NCBI RefSeq assembly: GCF_032854445.1
Contig: NC_088300.1
Coordinates: forward strand, 39,896,458-39,960,457
From: Liolophura sinensis
Taxonomy: Eukaryota; Mollusca; Polyplacophora; Chitonida; Chitonidae
DNA: 64,000 nt
Direction of reading: 5' to 3'
Shown: positions 1 to 13,036 of the stretch, one piece after another
How the letters are laid out: each line of letters starts with the position of its first letter
How positions within the stretch are numbered: position 1 is the stretch's first letter
The notes under the pieces: generated by a model
Told to the model about the DNA's origin: nothing
Databases searched by the model: none
Seen by the model: only the letters and a program-made list of their open reading frames with translations
Translations under genes and position numbers: made by a program

Positions 1-234
1 TGCTGGTATGATATTCTCTAGGACATAAATTGGAGCACATCGGATCAGCAAGCAAGACCACAACGCTTTCCGATTGTTACTGAACATTTCGACCATACGA
101 GTATCCCCGGTTAGCTTTAAGGCAGTAGTGGGTGATCAAGAGACGAGCTTCCAATTTATCAAAGTGATCAAGGCAAATAACAAGCATTTAGTACCAATTT
201 TCTATTTCATGAGCTCTGTATAATGTTGATTGGG

Positions 235-283
<49 letters not shown>

Positions 284-575
284 ATTTTGTTCAGTGATTG
301 TTGCTGTTGACAATTTAAACTACTGGAAACACAGTACCGAACATATAGAAATTATGTCATACCTTAGATCAAACCTGGGTCGGGTCATACCAAAGACTTA
401 AAAAATGATACATGTACTTGTTACTGTGTCAGGTGGTGCTCAGCACTGAGAGGTTAGATCAAGGAAACGGGAGCATGGTTGACCTGGTGTATCCTGACTG
501 GATGTGGACATGTTATGTCTGGTGTTTTCGGCACGATACTTTAGCAGTGGCAATATCATGGATGGACTCGTAATG
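1..575. other. Gene-free; (AT)n tract and SINE-C fragment
   Basis: No gene is seen. Positions 238-280 are a pure AT dinucleotide run of about 21 units. From about 365 the sequence (B-box-like TCAAACCTGGGTCGG, then GCTCAGCACTGAGAGGTTA) is a diverged copy of the SINE-C element found again at 7575. Confidence 0.6.
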
Positions 576-1585
576 CTAAAGTATGTGGAAAGTCCTTGGT
601 GGCTGTTCAGTTTGTAAACCCTGACAGAGCAGGAAACCTGCCCTAGCTAAAAAATATACCTGGACCAAATGAGTTTTGGACGTCTTTTCTACAGAAGTCG
701 TGCTATGACTACTGTAGATGTACAAAACATAATACTCAGCTGGACTAAATCTGTTTGCACTATTATGTCCAATGTGCATGCATGCAGGTGAGTGTGTTGG
801 AGTGGCCAGAACACAATTACACAGAAGTGGTACAGAGACTGTTTACTGTGTCCTAGAGTTTTGATGGACAAGCTTATGGTTCACTTGCACTAACAAGGTA
901 CAGCTGACATGGCTGATGACCTGGGAATAGTACCACATGTGGTCTGAGTGTGAAAGTACCAAGCTCAGTGGAATTCTATTAGACAGTGAAAGGTGAAGCG
1001 TTAAAAAACAAGGCTCATTATAAACATGCAGCATCTGCTGCTGACTCTAGTGGGAGCTCTTGTTTGACTTGACTGATCGTAGGTGTGCTAACTGTGAGAA
1101 AAGCATGAGGCGATAATTGATACACATGCGCATGTCTGTACAGTATGTTATACACATCAACAGTGCAATGGTCCTGATAGAATCAGTGGATAATGGTTAT
1201 CCATGGTTAATTAACAGTGACAAATGCACTGGTCATATACAGGGTAGGAACTTAATTTGGTACATGTGCAACTCATGAACACAAGAAAGATTCTGAAACG
1301 TACACACAGTTATAGATGATAAGTACAAAGGGTCTAAAGCATACACATGGAACTGAAAGACATTGGTGTGGTACATTTATAACCGAAGGCATGCACCTTT
1401 TTACGTTTCCACACGTCTCTGCCACTCAAAGGATTGACGGAAGGAAACTATACATGTAGCACATATGTTGAAGATATAGCTTATAGATGTTAGTTTTTCG
1501 CACCAGATTGAGCTTTGGTGGTTGTTTTCTCATGTATATCATATATGTGCATAAATAAAGTATTTTCAGAGTACCTGCATGGTGA
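576..1585. other. No feature seen
   Basis: About 1 kb of unique-looking AT-rich sequence with only short chance frames; no splice-bounded open block or repeat was recognised. Confidence 0.5.
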
Positions 1586-1589
1586 AGAA

Positions 1590-1745
1590 CCATGATGTCC
1601 GGCCATGTGTGGGAAGGTCTGCTGACATCCTTTGGATGGTCGTGGGTTTCCCCCGGGGCTCTGTGCGGTTCTTCCCCCTCCACCATAAGTGAAGTATTCT
1701 TGAGTACGGTGTAAAACCCAGTCAAAAAAATAAATAAATAAATAA
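1590..1745 (+). repeat. SINE-A, 5'-truncated
   Basis: Body from GTCCGGCCATGTGTGGGAAG through the GAGTACGGTGTAAAAC signature to an (AAAT)n tail. The tRNA-like head is missing. Confidence 0.85.
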
Positions 1746-2358
1746 GTAAGTGAACCATGATCATATACAAAGTAAGTTTGTTGTTTTATGCCTCTGTGGT
1801 AAACAGTACTTAATAGGGTTTATTTCATTATGTTTTTAACGATGCATTTTAAAGAAAATTTCTTTCATTCTGCAGTGGTAATAAGACAAATGAGTGCAAA
1901 CTAAGCTGGATGAGAAAAACCGCTGAACTGTAGATAATTCATTTAAATCTGCATTTATACAGTAATGAATGCAATCTGAATGTCTTGTGTTTTTGGAGGG
2001 TTTTTGGCAGCAGTTGGCACAGTCAGTGACGTCATTGGAGTATTTATAAATGAACTGGAAAACATTGATGAATCTCCTGCTTATTTTCTTATTATTTGGG
2101 AGCAGGTGTCAAGTCATCACCTCTGGACTTGGCACACTTCAAACAATGCAACAGTTCTTTGTTTGATCTAATCGGCACCCTCGCTGTCTTGGTTTTATCT
2201 AATGCATTATCTTTATAGTACCTGATGAAGTTGTCCAGTTTTCACTTACAGTTCAGCTGCATGCAGAGGATTGGTCAGGTATCAAGCGCTGTGGTTTCCT
2301 TCACCAATAAGCCTGAACACAACTGATGAAATTATCTGAGGACGAAAGTAATGAAATA

Positions 2359-2479
2359 TTTATTTGTTTGATTGGTGTTTTACGCCGTACTCAAGAATAT
2401 TTCACTTATACGACGGCGGCCAGCATTATGGTGGGTGGAAACTGGGCAGAGCCCAAGGGAAACCCACGACCATCCGCAG
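2359..2479 (-). repeat. SINE-A, 5'-truncated, with 13 bp TSD
   Basis: The reverse-oriented tail (TTTATTTGTTTGATTGGTG) and body stop at CCATCCGCAG. The flanks repeat AAGTAATGAAATA exactly at 2346-2358 and 2480-2492, so this truncated copy is an original retrotransposition product, not a later deletion. Confidence 0.92.
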
Positions 2480-2962
2480 AAGTAATGAAATAAGAAAGTT
2501 GAATACATGTAGATGATCTTCCTTGTGATATATATTACCAAAGTTTTATCCTTGATGCAGGCTACAATTAATGTCTTGACAGCATGTTTTTAATTTTTTT
2601 CAACAGTGCTCTTCTGATTTTATCATAAATTTATTTAAATCATTGCCAAAATAAAGTGATACAAGTAGCAACGGCAACTATATAGAACAAGTTCAAAAAG
2701 ATGCCACAGGTGAAATATTAAATCTTAATCTTCCAAAGTAAAACACCGAGAATGAAATACAAACAGTTTCAGAACACTGACGCAGAAGAACTTGCCAGGT
2801 ATTAAATCGGAGAATACAGGTAATTCAGGAACTACCTCTAAAAATCACTTCATTTGAGCAAACGTCTGCTCAAACCGGCAAATTTAATGTACAATTTTTC
2901 CCACTGCAGGACAGTTGTCACATGATGAGTTCAAACACAGGGACAAAATCAAAGTAATATAT

Positions 2963-3175
2963 ATACCCTAATTTTTCTAATGTTTGGGATACCTAGTCTG
3001 CTCTTGTTTTCCAGTATACATGTAATGGTAGCAGAAATTTTTAATTTCTTTTCTTTCACATGGTTAGTCCATCCGGTGAACAACATATTCATATCTTTAC
3101 TTTTCCAAATACCAGGGAGAGAAATGTAATTCATTTCTTTCAGCACTATACTATATATGTCCTAGAAATTAGAAG
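2963..3175 (-). repeat. MITE-3 copy
   Basis: Starts TACCCTAATTTTTCTAATG and ends GAAGAATTAGTGTA. A second copy in the opposite orientation lies at 60673-60870. On the minus strand both keep a readable stretch starting MLKE and including the KDMxMLF and NHVK residues. Confidence 0.65.
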
Positions 3176-3177
3176 AA

Positions 3178-3392
3178 TTAGTGTACTTTAATTCTGAGAC
3201 CTTTTCACATCTTTGCAAGGTGTTTGTTTAAGCATATTCTGATGGCATTATTTTGTGTAGACTGTTGAAATTACACTTTTTGTGAAGCCCTGAAGCCTAT
3301 CCAACCAATGTAGTTTTGCCTCTAAAATCAGCTTAAAAATATGCTTAAATTGCATTCCATATGCGAAAAGGTTGAGGATTGAGGGCACATGT
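3178..3392 (-). repeat. MITE-1 copy
   Basis: Reverse copy of the roughly 210 bp MITE-1 element: internal AACCAATGTAGTTTTGCCTC and terminus CGAAAAGGTTGAGGATTGAGG. It abuts the MITE-3 copy. Confidence 0.75.
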
Positions 3393-6300
3393 CTCCTGTT
3401 TGACATTGGTGAAAAACCCCAGTAATCAGATCATTACCAAAATTTAATGAATGCCAGTTGTGCAAAAGATTTAATGCATATCAGTGCTCTACCTTTCCAT
3501 AAAGTTAGCAACACATCAGACACACTAATAATTTTAAACATCTGGAAAATACCACTGGCCACTGTGCACTGATGATCAATACTGAATACTGATCAATACA
3601 TGTATATGACCTTACATCTATAGCATGACCTTGACAACTGTGCTAAAATTCCCATAACTACAAACTCCTAAACAATAGTTGGAAGCAGGTCTAAAAAGCA
3701 AACATGGGAACCTTTTCTGCCAGAGACCCGCATCAATAAATCCACTAGTGTAGGACAACCCTGTGATTGTTCTGTGAATATACAGATCATCAGCTTCCAG
3801 TTGTCTCTGGTGAATACCTTGAAAAGGTCCCTTCCGAAAACCCATTGAATGACATTGTACACACACTTAGCTCTGCATGACCCTCAGTGCTACATACACA
3901 CTGGTGGAAGTAATTGCAGGTCAAGCTTGCTGACAGTCAGACAGTGCCCTGTAAAGGGTTCCTTTGAGCATTCTACATTATGGTGACAGCCAGGGCAGCT
4001 ATGCTCTGACAGACTTTTCCCAGATGGACAATAATGACTGTATTGTTTGTCTAAGCTTTACTTTTATAGCCATGTACATTCCAGGCTCCTGTAAATGTAT
4101 CTCTATTCTATGACAGGATATATCCCATAAGACAAATATCTGTTAGTTGTTATAGTGCACATGTGTAGATTATAAAGGTCTAAATGAGTCAGTGGCACAT
4201 AGAAATTGATACAAATTTTTTGGTATTCATTTTTGATTTTCATTTGTGTCTCTGTGTTGTGTGCATACACAGATATGTGCAGTAAAAACAACAAAGGTTT
4301 TTTTTGTTTTGTTTCAAACAAGCTTCAGGTGAAGCTATATGGCATACATGTATGTAATCTCAGAATTCAACATGTACTTGCATGTCAAGGTCTGTACTAA
4401 GGACAATGACATGTCCTTCAAAGTTTACCTACGTTTTAAGGATGCATGTCTTGGAAGGAATGTGTGATCAGCAATAAAAATCATACAATTATAACTGCTG
4501 TAAATGACCAAATTGTCAAGAAATAGCACCGAAGAATAGTTTGCATCCTGACACCTATAAAACTCCTGGGTTCTATAGTTATTGATGAATGTTGTTTACA
4601 TGTATATATCTCTAACAAGACAGAACAAGGCTAAGCTCTAAAAAGTCCACATATGTCACATGGCATGGAAAGGTCAATCCTGTCGAGTGGTGGCAGTGAT
4701 GTCAAGCTAGCATGAGAAGAAAGCTATGTGAAGCATAGGATCCAAGGAGCGTGGGATCCATTTTGCAGTGATGTCAAACCACAAATTAACGTCATTCCAC
4801 TGCCATAATGTCCTTACTCAAAAACCCTGCATTAGATGATAAATGATTCAATAAATTGTAATGCCGATAGATTACTGTATAGCTACAGTTGATCTCATCA
4901 TCTCATCATTGTGGAGATAATTTAACATTGTGGTACTCAAATATCAATACCTTAATTGTACTGGAACTTCTCTGTTGGGACATGGTTAATGCGGATTAAA
5001 ATAAAGATGAAACTTGATCAGTTAGATAAAATAAATAAGATAATACATAAAACATAAATGCTGTTGAATGAGTAAAACTGGCACTGTCTTGTGTTTCTTA
5101 AAGGCTACTCTCTTCTATTTATTCAAATATGCTGTGCAAGTCTATCTGTAAATAACACATAATTTTATTTGTCAGAGGTCAGTGGTTTAACCCACATACT
5201 CTCACCCTGTACCTTTAAGTGAAAGATTCTTGAGTATGGTGTTCAACAACGATGCGATAAATACAGTCTATGGACTCGCCATCCTTGTCTTAGTGCACCA
5301 AGACAGTGAAGGCCAGGCCATGACAATATAGTGACTTTGGTTAGACAAAAGCATATATTGATAATTTGGTCACTACATTATGTCCCCAAGGTTTCCTGGA
5401 AAGGGCTCTCTTGGGGAATTGTGGCTGATCCGGGAACTGGCTTTATGTCAAGAGGCAGGATCAGAGATAGAGAATTAATTAAACCATTACCTTTGTCCAG
5501 ATGTTACCTCCCGAGTAGGGCAACTTGAGCCTCAGGCCTTCCAAGTGATCATTCTGGCATTTATTAGATAATTGAGGTATTGCTGAGCCAAAAGCCTCTG
5601 GCATGAAAGATTTATCCTGGTGCAATATACTGTCCTTTACCCCAAGCTCTGTCAGACCTTTGCTATTCTGAGCCTCAGTATGGTTAGTTACCCTTTCAGA
5701 CGCATGGACCAATCACACATGTATGCTAGCTCTGGCAAAGTCAGGAGTGGCTCTATACAATTCAAGAAATCCTGCTTATGAACATGAAATTTCTTAAAAA
5801 TAATAGCCAGACACATGTATCTTAGCTGACAGCAAAGTGACTCGGTCACATTGGAGCTGCCAATATTGATCCCGTCCAAAATGTTTCAGAGTATAAAGCA
5901 GTATAAGTATAGAATGTTCCTGAATATTTTTACAAGTTGTAAAACTTGCCATTATCTTCATTTTCTGGTTGTTCTTAAAAAATATTGCAGTTGTAATATC
6001 ACATAACCAACCCATAATTGACTAGAACTATATAGCACTGCATTGGCGTGTGACGTATTGGAAATTACACTATTTTGGTGCTGGATTAATGGACCAATTG
6101 GCTTTTCATTTTGTTCAAACCTTGTCTTAATTTTGATGCCTGGAGAAACCAACTAAAAGCAGGGAATTTGAGACGATATGGCCATAAATAATATTTCTGC
6201 CATGTGCACAGACCTTCAAGAAACACTTTTGTAAATTGTTTTAGTTGATCCCTAAAACTGAAATCAGTAACCATAGTGGCTTGGAGAATAGAGCTCTCTA

Positions 6301-7574
6301 AGCCACGATGAAATGCCCAGGGAATTCGATCAGCAATTACTTATTGACTAGTGGACAAATTATTTCAATCTTTAGGCACTTCACCAACTGATTGCTCAAA
6401 GTCTCTTTTCCCATCATCAGTCATCAGGTTAACATGAATTGCTAAGGTTTTCACATGTAGTAGAGAATTGTATATTTGAGTTAATTATACAAAAGACAAA
6501 TTATTCGCGTACTATACTACTAATGTCGACTTGATACCCTATTATTATAGACCCCCTCCCTGTAATTATAGACCCCTCTCCATATAATTATAGACCCATC
6601 TCCCTAAAATTATATGCCCTCTGTCTATAGTTCGTACATTGTTTCATGTATAGGTCTTCTACAGACTGAGGTGAAGTCAAGGTGAAGTCAAGGTGGTGGG
6701 CCGGTGTTCAAGACTTCATCAGTCTTCTGTAATACTACATAATTATAACTGTAGACTACTACATTTGCGTTGGATTAGACAGTAATGCACGATTATAAGA
6801 CACACCAGGGACAAGGTCATTCACAATAGCAATGCGTTTTCCCAGATAAGTGTCAAGAAATAGCTGAGCTTAAATGCATGCATCTATCAAAGCTTTTCTT
6901 AAGGCATCCATGCTGTATAGAGACAGAGGAAGAGCCAGGGAGGGTTAGGCTTGATGAGTACATTGTAAATCCCCAAGGGCATCTTCCATTAGCGCTGTCG
7001 TCTTAGGCGATTAAGGGCAGAGTGGTTGTTAACTGTCTGCTTTCTGGCCTCGCTGACCGATCACGGCAAGAAATTCCTATTTTAAAATGTTTCAGCTGTG
7101 AAAATGTTTCAATGTGATGGCGACGTACTTTAAATACACTGTATAATATCTCTTTTTCTCTCTATGAGCATATTATGTTAGGGATCCGATGTGTTTTGGA
7201 ATTCTGTTTATAGTGCAAAGGTCATGCTGACCAAAGTTTAAATTAAGTTAAATTAATGTGAAAGCAAGGCTAAATACTAAAAATAAGCCTTTGTTTTTTT
7301 TTTATTAACTTCAGAAATATTACATTTTGCTCTTCAATGTCTAAATATTAAATATATTATGATATATTCCCAGGGTATTCCCTGAATGTAACAGATACTT
7401 TTGATCTATCTGTGGCTAGGCTGAAAAATTGTTAAGTATGACATTAAACCCCAGGAATACGTATATCTGTGGCTGATATAACTGTAAATGTTACAGGACT
7501 ATACAACCAGTGTGTGACATATGACCAGGTCATATATATTACAGCTTATTTCCTGGGCAAGAGTGATATCCGCT
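3393..7574. other. Gene-free stretch with minor repeats
   Basis: No gene is supported. 5210-5265 holds a decayed SINE-A tail (AAGTGAAAGATTCTTGAGTATGG). 6537-6615 holds three or four diverged units of about 25 bp built on AATTATAGACCCC. 7412-7452 holds a fragment of the shared SINE-B/C tail (GAAAAATTGTTAAGTATGAC). Otherwise unique AT-rich sequence. Confidence 0.55.
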
Positions 7575-7870
7575 TCGGGGGCCTAATGGTTAGAGTGTCC
7601 ACCTTTAAATCGGAAGACCTGTTTTCAAACCAAGGTCGGTTATACCACAGATAAATACTACCTTGTGCTTCCTTGCTTGGCGCTCAGCACTGAGAGGTTA
7701 AGGCAAGGGAACAAGGACTGCCTGGCCAGGTGTCAGTATAATGTGACTGGGTGGGGCAGCACCACTATGGTGGCATGGATTTGCCCTGCCACAAGAAGAC
7801 AACATATACAGATACCTTGCGATGACACCTCGTCATATGGCTGAAAAATGGCTGAAAAATATGAGTGAGT
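7575..7870 (+). repeat. SINE-C, full-length
   Basis: The tRNA-like head has A-box TAATGGTTAGAGTG and a B-box-like GTTTTCAAACCAAGG, followed by a body (GCGCTCAGCACTGAGAGGTTA) and a tail near CGTCATATGGCTGAAAAAT. It ends in GAGT repeats and meets SINE-B tail to tail. The head resembles a tRNA but has lost good stem pairing, so this is not a tRNA gene. Confidence 0.8.
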
Positions 7871-7871
7871 G

Positions 7872-8214
7872 AGTGCTTTGGATTTAACGTTGTGCTTAAC
7901 AATTTTTCAGTCATATGACGACGAAGGAATCCTTACACTATGTAATGTGCCTCCTTGTTACAGGACGGATTTCCACTGCTCTTTTATCTAGTGCTGCTTC
8001 ACTGAGGCGCCTTACCGAAGACAAATAAGACGCCTCGCTTGAGCCATTATACTGATACAGGTCAACCAGTCATTGCAGTATCCCCTTCATGCTGAACGCC
8101 GGCGAGGAAGTTGCAACTTCCTCTTTTAAGGTCTTAAGGTGTGACTCGACCCAGGATTGACCCTGGATCTACCGCTCCCTAAGGGGACGCTCTACCAACT
8201 GTGCTATCGGGGCC
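7872..8214 (-). repeat. SINE-B, full-length
   Basis: Read on the minus strand: tRNA-like head GGCCCCGATAGCACAGTTGG (A-box) then GGGTCAATCCTGGGTCGAGT (B-box), a central segment with GGTTGACCTGTATCAGTATA, and a tail with GACTGAAAAATTGTTAAGCA. A second copy in the opposite orientation lies at 44697-45052. The tail matches that of SINE-C. Confidence 0.85.
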
Positions 8215-9620
8215 AGTTGTGACATAAAACCCGAAGTATACGTGGATACATGTACGTGCTGAACATGATGCGTATACATGTACAATATGTAGTTATGACT
8301 AAAACTTTCTCAGTACTGGTGTCGGATGTTGATTAGCTCTTTGTCTTCCACCAAGTGACATCTTGGCAGCTATTGGTTCTAAAAGAAACATGGAAACTGT
8401 TCAGTATAAGTTCATACAATTATACTAGTGCACCTGTTAAATTTCTTTATACATGTAGACACAGTGTGTTGTACCTCCATAAGGCTACAATAGACTGCTG
8501 GGGAAAATGTCCCATACAGAGTTTCTTGGCTGGTCTTGATCACTTTTATCATGAGTTTAACAAGTCTTAGACATATACTATAATGAATTGGCAGGAGGAA
8601 ACTACATCTTAATTAGATCCACAAGTCCTTTCGTCAGTAGATAGAAGTGTCTTGCGGACATGTTTTCTTCATTGCCAAAGCCAAATTGCTTACTAGATGG
8701 AACTGTAAAGGGAATTGGTATGCCCTGTGTTAATCTGTTTAAGTATAAAGGCTACGGGAATCCAATGTAATTGCCTTAACTATGGCCTTGTGTAATTGTC
8801 CCTCGTTTATTCTCCGAGCATAAGTGCATGTCCCATCATTGTCAGCTGACCATTCCTGCAATTCTGCTCCTCCAAAGCAGTTGTAAGTTTTGCCCATGTA
8901 ATTCATGTGATGGAGGTCAGGAGTTCTTCCTGGATCCATGTCTTGTCATCAGTGATATCTGCAGTGTGAACTCTTCTAATAGACATGTCTTGTCCGCAGT
9001 CATATCTGTAGACTCTGCCACAAGGCAGCAGACCTTTGACTCTGGCTAGTAAGGCACCAGATGAAGGTCAAAAGGTCTCCCTGGGTACATATGTGTTGTC
9101 TTCATTCATATCTGTATTACTGATCTGTATTGCTTTACTTTGTTGTGCTCACACATGTAGTAGGTTTTTATAATCATACTTTCAGTGATTATTCAACAAT
9201 TCAAAGAAATGTGTATGGTCATAAGCAAAAGAAAAAAAAACACACCCTCATTTCTGTAATTTGTTTGAAATATTGATATTGAGGGAATAAATGCATTTTC
9301 AAATTAAAACTTCAGTTGTCCATGTCATGTACAAAATTCATCTGTTTTCTCATTCAGTTGTGTACAATAAATGTTTTGTTTTGACTTCTATATGTACATG
9401 AAATATTGATTAAAAGTTATTTACTGAATAGTTTAGCTAAAATGCCCAAGGAGCGCACATGTATATATGCCCATGTCTGTGTTCCCTTACTACTTAGTGT
9501 TATGTGTTTCTATTTCACTTTGGCTTTACATGGCCTCCTGAATGGCTTGTACTTTTGTGCATTATTGTCATAAATGTGTTGTTCATAGGAATGAAGTTAA
9601 TTTGGTTTTCCAATTGGCCT
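8215..9620. other. No gene seen
   Basis: About 1.4 kb of unique AT-rich sequence. Short frames at 8355-8570 and 8739-9049 have no splice context or recognisable product. Confidence 0.5.
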
Positions 9621-9621
9621 T

Positions 9622-9775
9622 TTCAAATTGGCACCAATGCAGTCGCTTTGAGTTCAAGTCCAGCTCATGCTGGCTGCCAGCAACCTGTAGATCGTCGTGA
9701 GTTTCCTTGGTCCCCATCGTATACATGTATGTGAAATATTCTAGAGTGAAAAACCAATCTAATCAATATATAAAT
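9622..9775 (+). repeat. SINE-A, internally decayed
   Basis: B-box region GAGTTCAAGTCCAGCTCATG, then a shortened body and a degraded tail AAAAACCAATCTAATCAATA. Confidence 0.75.
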
Positions 9776-10489
9776 ATTTAAACTGGTGGTACTCAAGACT
9801 TTATTCAAATTAGTATATTAAGAACTATTAAGAACTGCTTATCTACATTTAGGCTGGGTCAGATCTTTCTCATACTTTAAAGTCTAGGTGTATGTAAGGA
9901 TAATTGGCAAAGGCCCAATTAGAACATCATAACTAAATAATCATGTGCCCTTTGTCTTTCTCCACTGCTTCATTATGGACACAGAAATTGTACTTTTGAT
10001 ATTAGATACGTATGGATCAGATATCAGAAGCTATGTACATCTGTGATCAGGACCATGTGTGGTTTAGGAAATTTAGATCTGCCAGTTTCCTCACCAGTTT
10101 TAGTTTACAATTCTGGATAGATGTCTAGCTTGTCTGGGACATACATTTTTGATGAGGGCGTAATAGTGGGTGAAATCGCTGTATGAAGTATGAGGAGAGC
10201 ACTGTATAGTCCTCTCTATGTCTGTCTAGTCTGTCAGTTCAAACTGACATGTTCTTTGAGTGCCTTGGAGGGATCTTTGTGTATATATAAAATTGAACAC
10301 TGAACTATTGAAGTACACTGGTTGCTAAGGAATGTCCACAAATAAAAGGATGTAATATATGACTTAATATGAAAGAGCCATTCAAAATTTACTGATTTAC
10401 GAAGAAACATTTTTAAATCAGATGTTCTAGATATTCAAGACTGGGGATGAGGGAGGGGTACAAGGGAGGAGGTGATAGTGTCATATTTC
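9776..10489. other. No feature seen
   Basis: Unique AT-rich sequence without a supported gene or repeat. Confidence 0.5.
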
Positions 10490-10670
10490 CTCCAGCTCAT
10501 GCTGGCTTCCTCTCCGGCTGTCAGTGGGAAGGTCTGTCAGCCACCTGCTGATGGTCGTGGGTTTCCCAAGCTCTGCCCTGTTTCCTTCCACCATCATGCT
10601 GGCCGCTGCCGTATAAGTGAAATAATTTTGTGTACAGTGTAAAACCCCAATCAGATAAATAAATAAATAT
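10490..10670 (+). repeat. SINE-A, 5'-truncated
   Basis: Body from CCAGCTCATGCTGGCTTCC to the tail CCAATCAGATAAATAAATAA. Confidence 0.88.
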
Positions 10671-11227
10671 GTCCTCAGATAGCGTCTTTTGTCAATAGTT
10701 ACAGTACCAACATATAACTTGTACTGCTTTGAGAATATAAGGATGGTCCATGAACTCCAGCTTTTTAACAATTTTCCAAAGCACTGGATACAGTTTACTT
10801 ATTTATATGACTGTTGTTATGGTACCCAAAAGATGTTTGATGTTTGAATGTAATGGCCCGTTTGTTAGATTAAATATATAGCTGACCCAAATAAAGGGTG
10901 AACAAAATAATAACATAGCTGCTAACATAAAGTCAGATGGTGGATGTGTCATACTATACAGTGTGTTTAATATTGATCAATCTTGTTCAAGTAGAAAATT
11001 TTGGTAGCGGGAAAAGCTGGAGATTTTAGTTTTGCTCTGAACTTTATGTCGGTTAAAAGTGCCAGAAGCTCGTACATATATACTTAACACGCCATTTTTT
11101 ATCTTGCCATTAGCAAAGGGTATAAATTTGTTTCTGGACAAACCAGCAAACAGTACGGTACTGTACATATGTAAACCCCTTAATTTATAGGAAAAATAAG
11201 GCCAAGACATTTTCTTGGCAAAATACT

Positions 11228-11489
11228 TGGTTTATTTATTTATTTGATTGGTGTTTTACGCCGTACTCAAGAATATTTCACTTATACGACGGCGGCCAGC
11301 ATTATGGTGGGTGGAAACCAGGCACAGCCCGGGGGAAACCCACGACCATCCGCATGTTGCTGAAAGACCTTCCCACTTACGGCCGGAGAGGAAGCCAGCA
11401 TGAGCTGGACTCACAGCGACTGCATTGGTGAGAGACTCCTGGGTCATTACGCTGTGCTAGCACCTAACCAACTGAGCCACAGAGGCCCC
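11228..11489 (-). repeat. SINE-A, full-length, with TSD
   Basis: A complete reverse copy from TTTATTTATTTGATTGGTG to the tRNA-like head (read on minus: GGGGCCTCTGTGGCTCAGTT). The flanks repeat TACTYGGTTTA (11224-11234 and 11490-11500, one mismatch). The A-box is TGGCTCAGTTGGTTAGG and the B-box region GAGTCCAGCTC is partly deleted. Confidence 0.93.
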
Positions 11490-11639
11490 TACTCGGTTTA
11501 GGTGCAAACTTTTCTGACCTGTGTTAAGTTCATGGAATGTAAAACACAAACGCAAATCTAATGCAGAAGGGAAAACAATGTGTGCTTATGTATATATTAG
11601 TCCAACTTACAGTGCAACTCATGCATTTTGCCTGTTCAC

Positions 11640-11812
11640 CAGTTAGCTTCCTCTCCGGCCATACATGGGAAGGTCTTGTGGCAACCTGCTGATAGTCACG
11701 GGTTTCCCCCAGGCTCTACCCGGTTTCCTCCCACCATAATGCTGGCTGCCATTGTAAAAGTGAAATATTCTTGAGAATGGCGTAAAATACCAATCAAATA
11801 AAATAAATAAAA
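11640..11812 (+). repeat. SINE-A, 5'-truncated
   Basis: Body from GCTTCCTCTCCGGCCATACA to the tail CCAATCAAATAAAATAAATA. It lies 150 bp from an opposite-facing full copy. Confidence 0.88.
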
Positions 11813-11868
11813 TTGCACATTGTAAGTGAAGTATTCTTGAGTATAAGGTAAAAAACAGAAATCCAATT

Positions 11869-12077
11869 AGTACTCTAATTCTCCAACCTTTTCAGTCACC
11901 TCTGCAACCAGTATTTTGAAACATTCAGAGACAACTGTTGGGCCAGTAACTTGTGCAGTTTTACATAGCTTGTAACAAATCATTTTTAGTGTCATTTTCA
12001 TAATAATTTTACTGAATGTTACTGAAAAAAGTGCTTTAGTGGTTGTAAAGGTTAAAGATTTTACAGTAAATAAATCA
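11869..12077 (+). repeat. MITE-2 copy
   Basis: Terminal ACTCTAATTCTCCAACCTTT and AAAGGTTAAAGATTTTACAG, with internal GTGTCATTTTCATAATAATT. Related copies are at 28853 and 57998. Confidence 0.72.
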
Positions 12078-12480
12078 GTACAGCTCAGTATTGGATGCTC
12101 CCGACCGGAAGTGATGTCGAACACCTGCCTGAGCTCCTGATGTCTGCCATGTATGAGCTAATTATCTGGCAATATTGAATGTCAATGTGCGCCAGTTCCT
12201 CGCATCTCCAACATGAAGACTTGCCATGTCATGCGTGCTTTGCAGGTAGTTTTTAAGCTTGGAAATGTCAGAGTGGTGGAATATCAGGACACGCTGATCT
12301 AGTCAGCAGCAGTTTCCTTTTATCACCAAATAAACAGCTCATCACTGTGTATAAGATAGTTCGGCAGACTGAATATGCATGGCTGCCTTTATCAGCCTGC
12401 TCACCTGATGTTCATGTTCAGCTATTCAGTATACAATTCAGTTTTTGAGAAAATAGACTTCTTTTTTTTATCATGTTTTT

Positions 12481-12815
12481 ATGAGACATATTCATCGTCC
12501 GTCATTTCATCCATTTCCAAAATATTAGTTAATTTCTTATAATTTTTTCTTCAATATGAAGCCAGTAAAAATGAATAGCAGTATCATTTTTTTTATGAGA
12601 CATATTCGTCATCCATCATTTCATTCTTTTCCAAAATATTAGTTAATTTGTTATAATTTTTTCTTCAATATGAAGCCAGTAAACATGAATAGCAGTATCA
12701 TTTTTTTTATGAGACATATTCGTCATCCATCATTTCATTCTTTTCCAAAATATTAGTTAATTTGTTATAATTTTTTCTTCAATATGAAGCCAGTAAAAAT
12801 GAATAGCAGTATCAG
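12481..12815 (+). repeat. 114 bp tandem repeat, three units
   Basis: Units begin ATGAGACATATTC at 12481, 12595 and 12709 and end with GCCAGTAAAAATGAATAGCA; the last two are almost identical. Confidence 0.9.
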
Positions 12816-13036
12816 TATTTTACTGACATGTGACTACTTTTTTTTGGTCAGAATTCAAATTTGGCTGTCTTACATTATACATGTACATGCATGTATCTCT
12901 AAAATTAATAAACTAACTCTAAGAGTTGACTGCAGTGAATGTCATGACCGTTGCTGGCCCTGGCAATGCAAGCTGTGTGATTTTCATGTGCTGTGTTGTC
13001 AAGCCGTCAATCTCAGGTATTTACTGTGGATGAATT

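Noticed and set aside
7575-7650. tRNA gene
   Set aside because: A- and B-box-like sequences are present, but a proper cloverleaf is not, and the body continues as a SINE.
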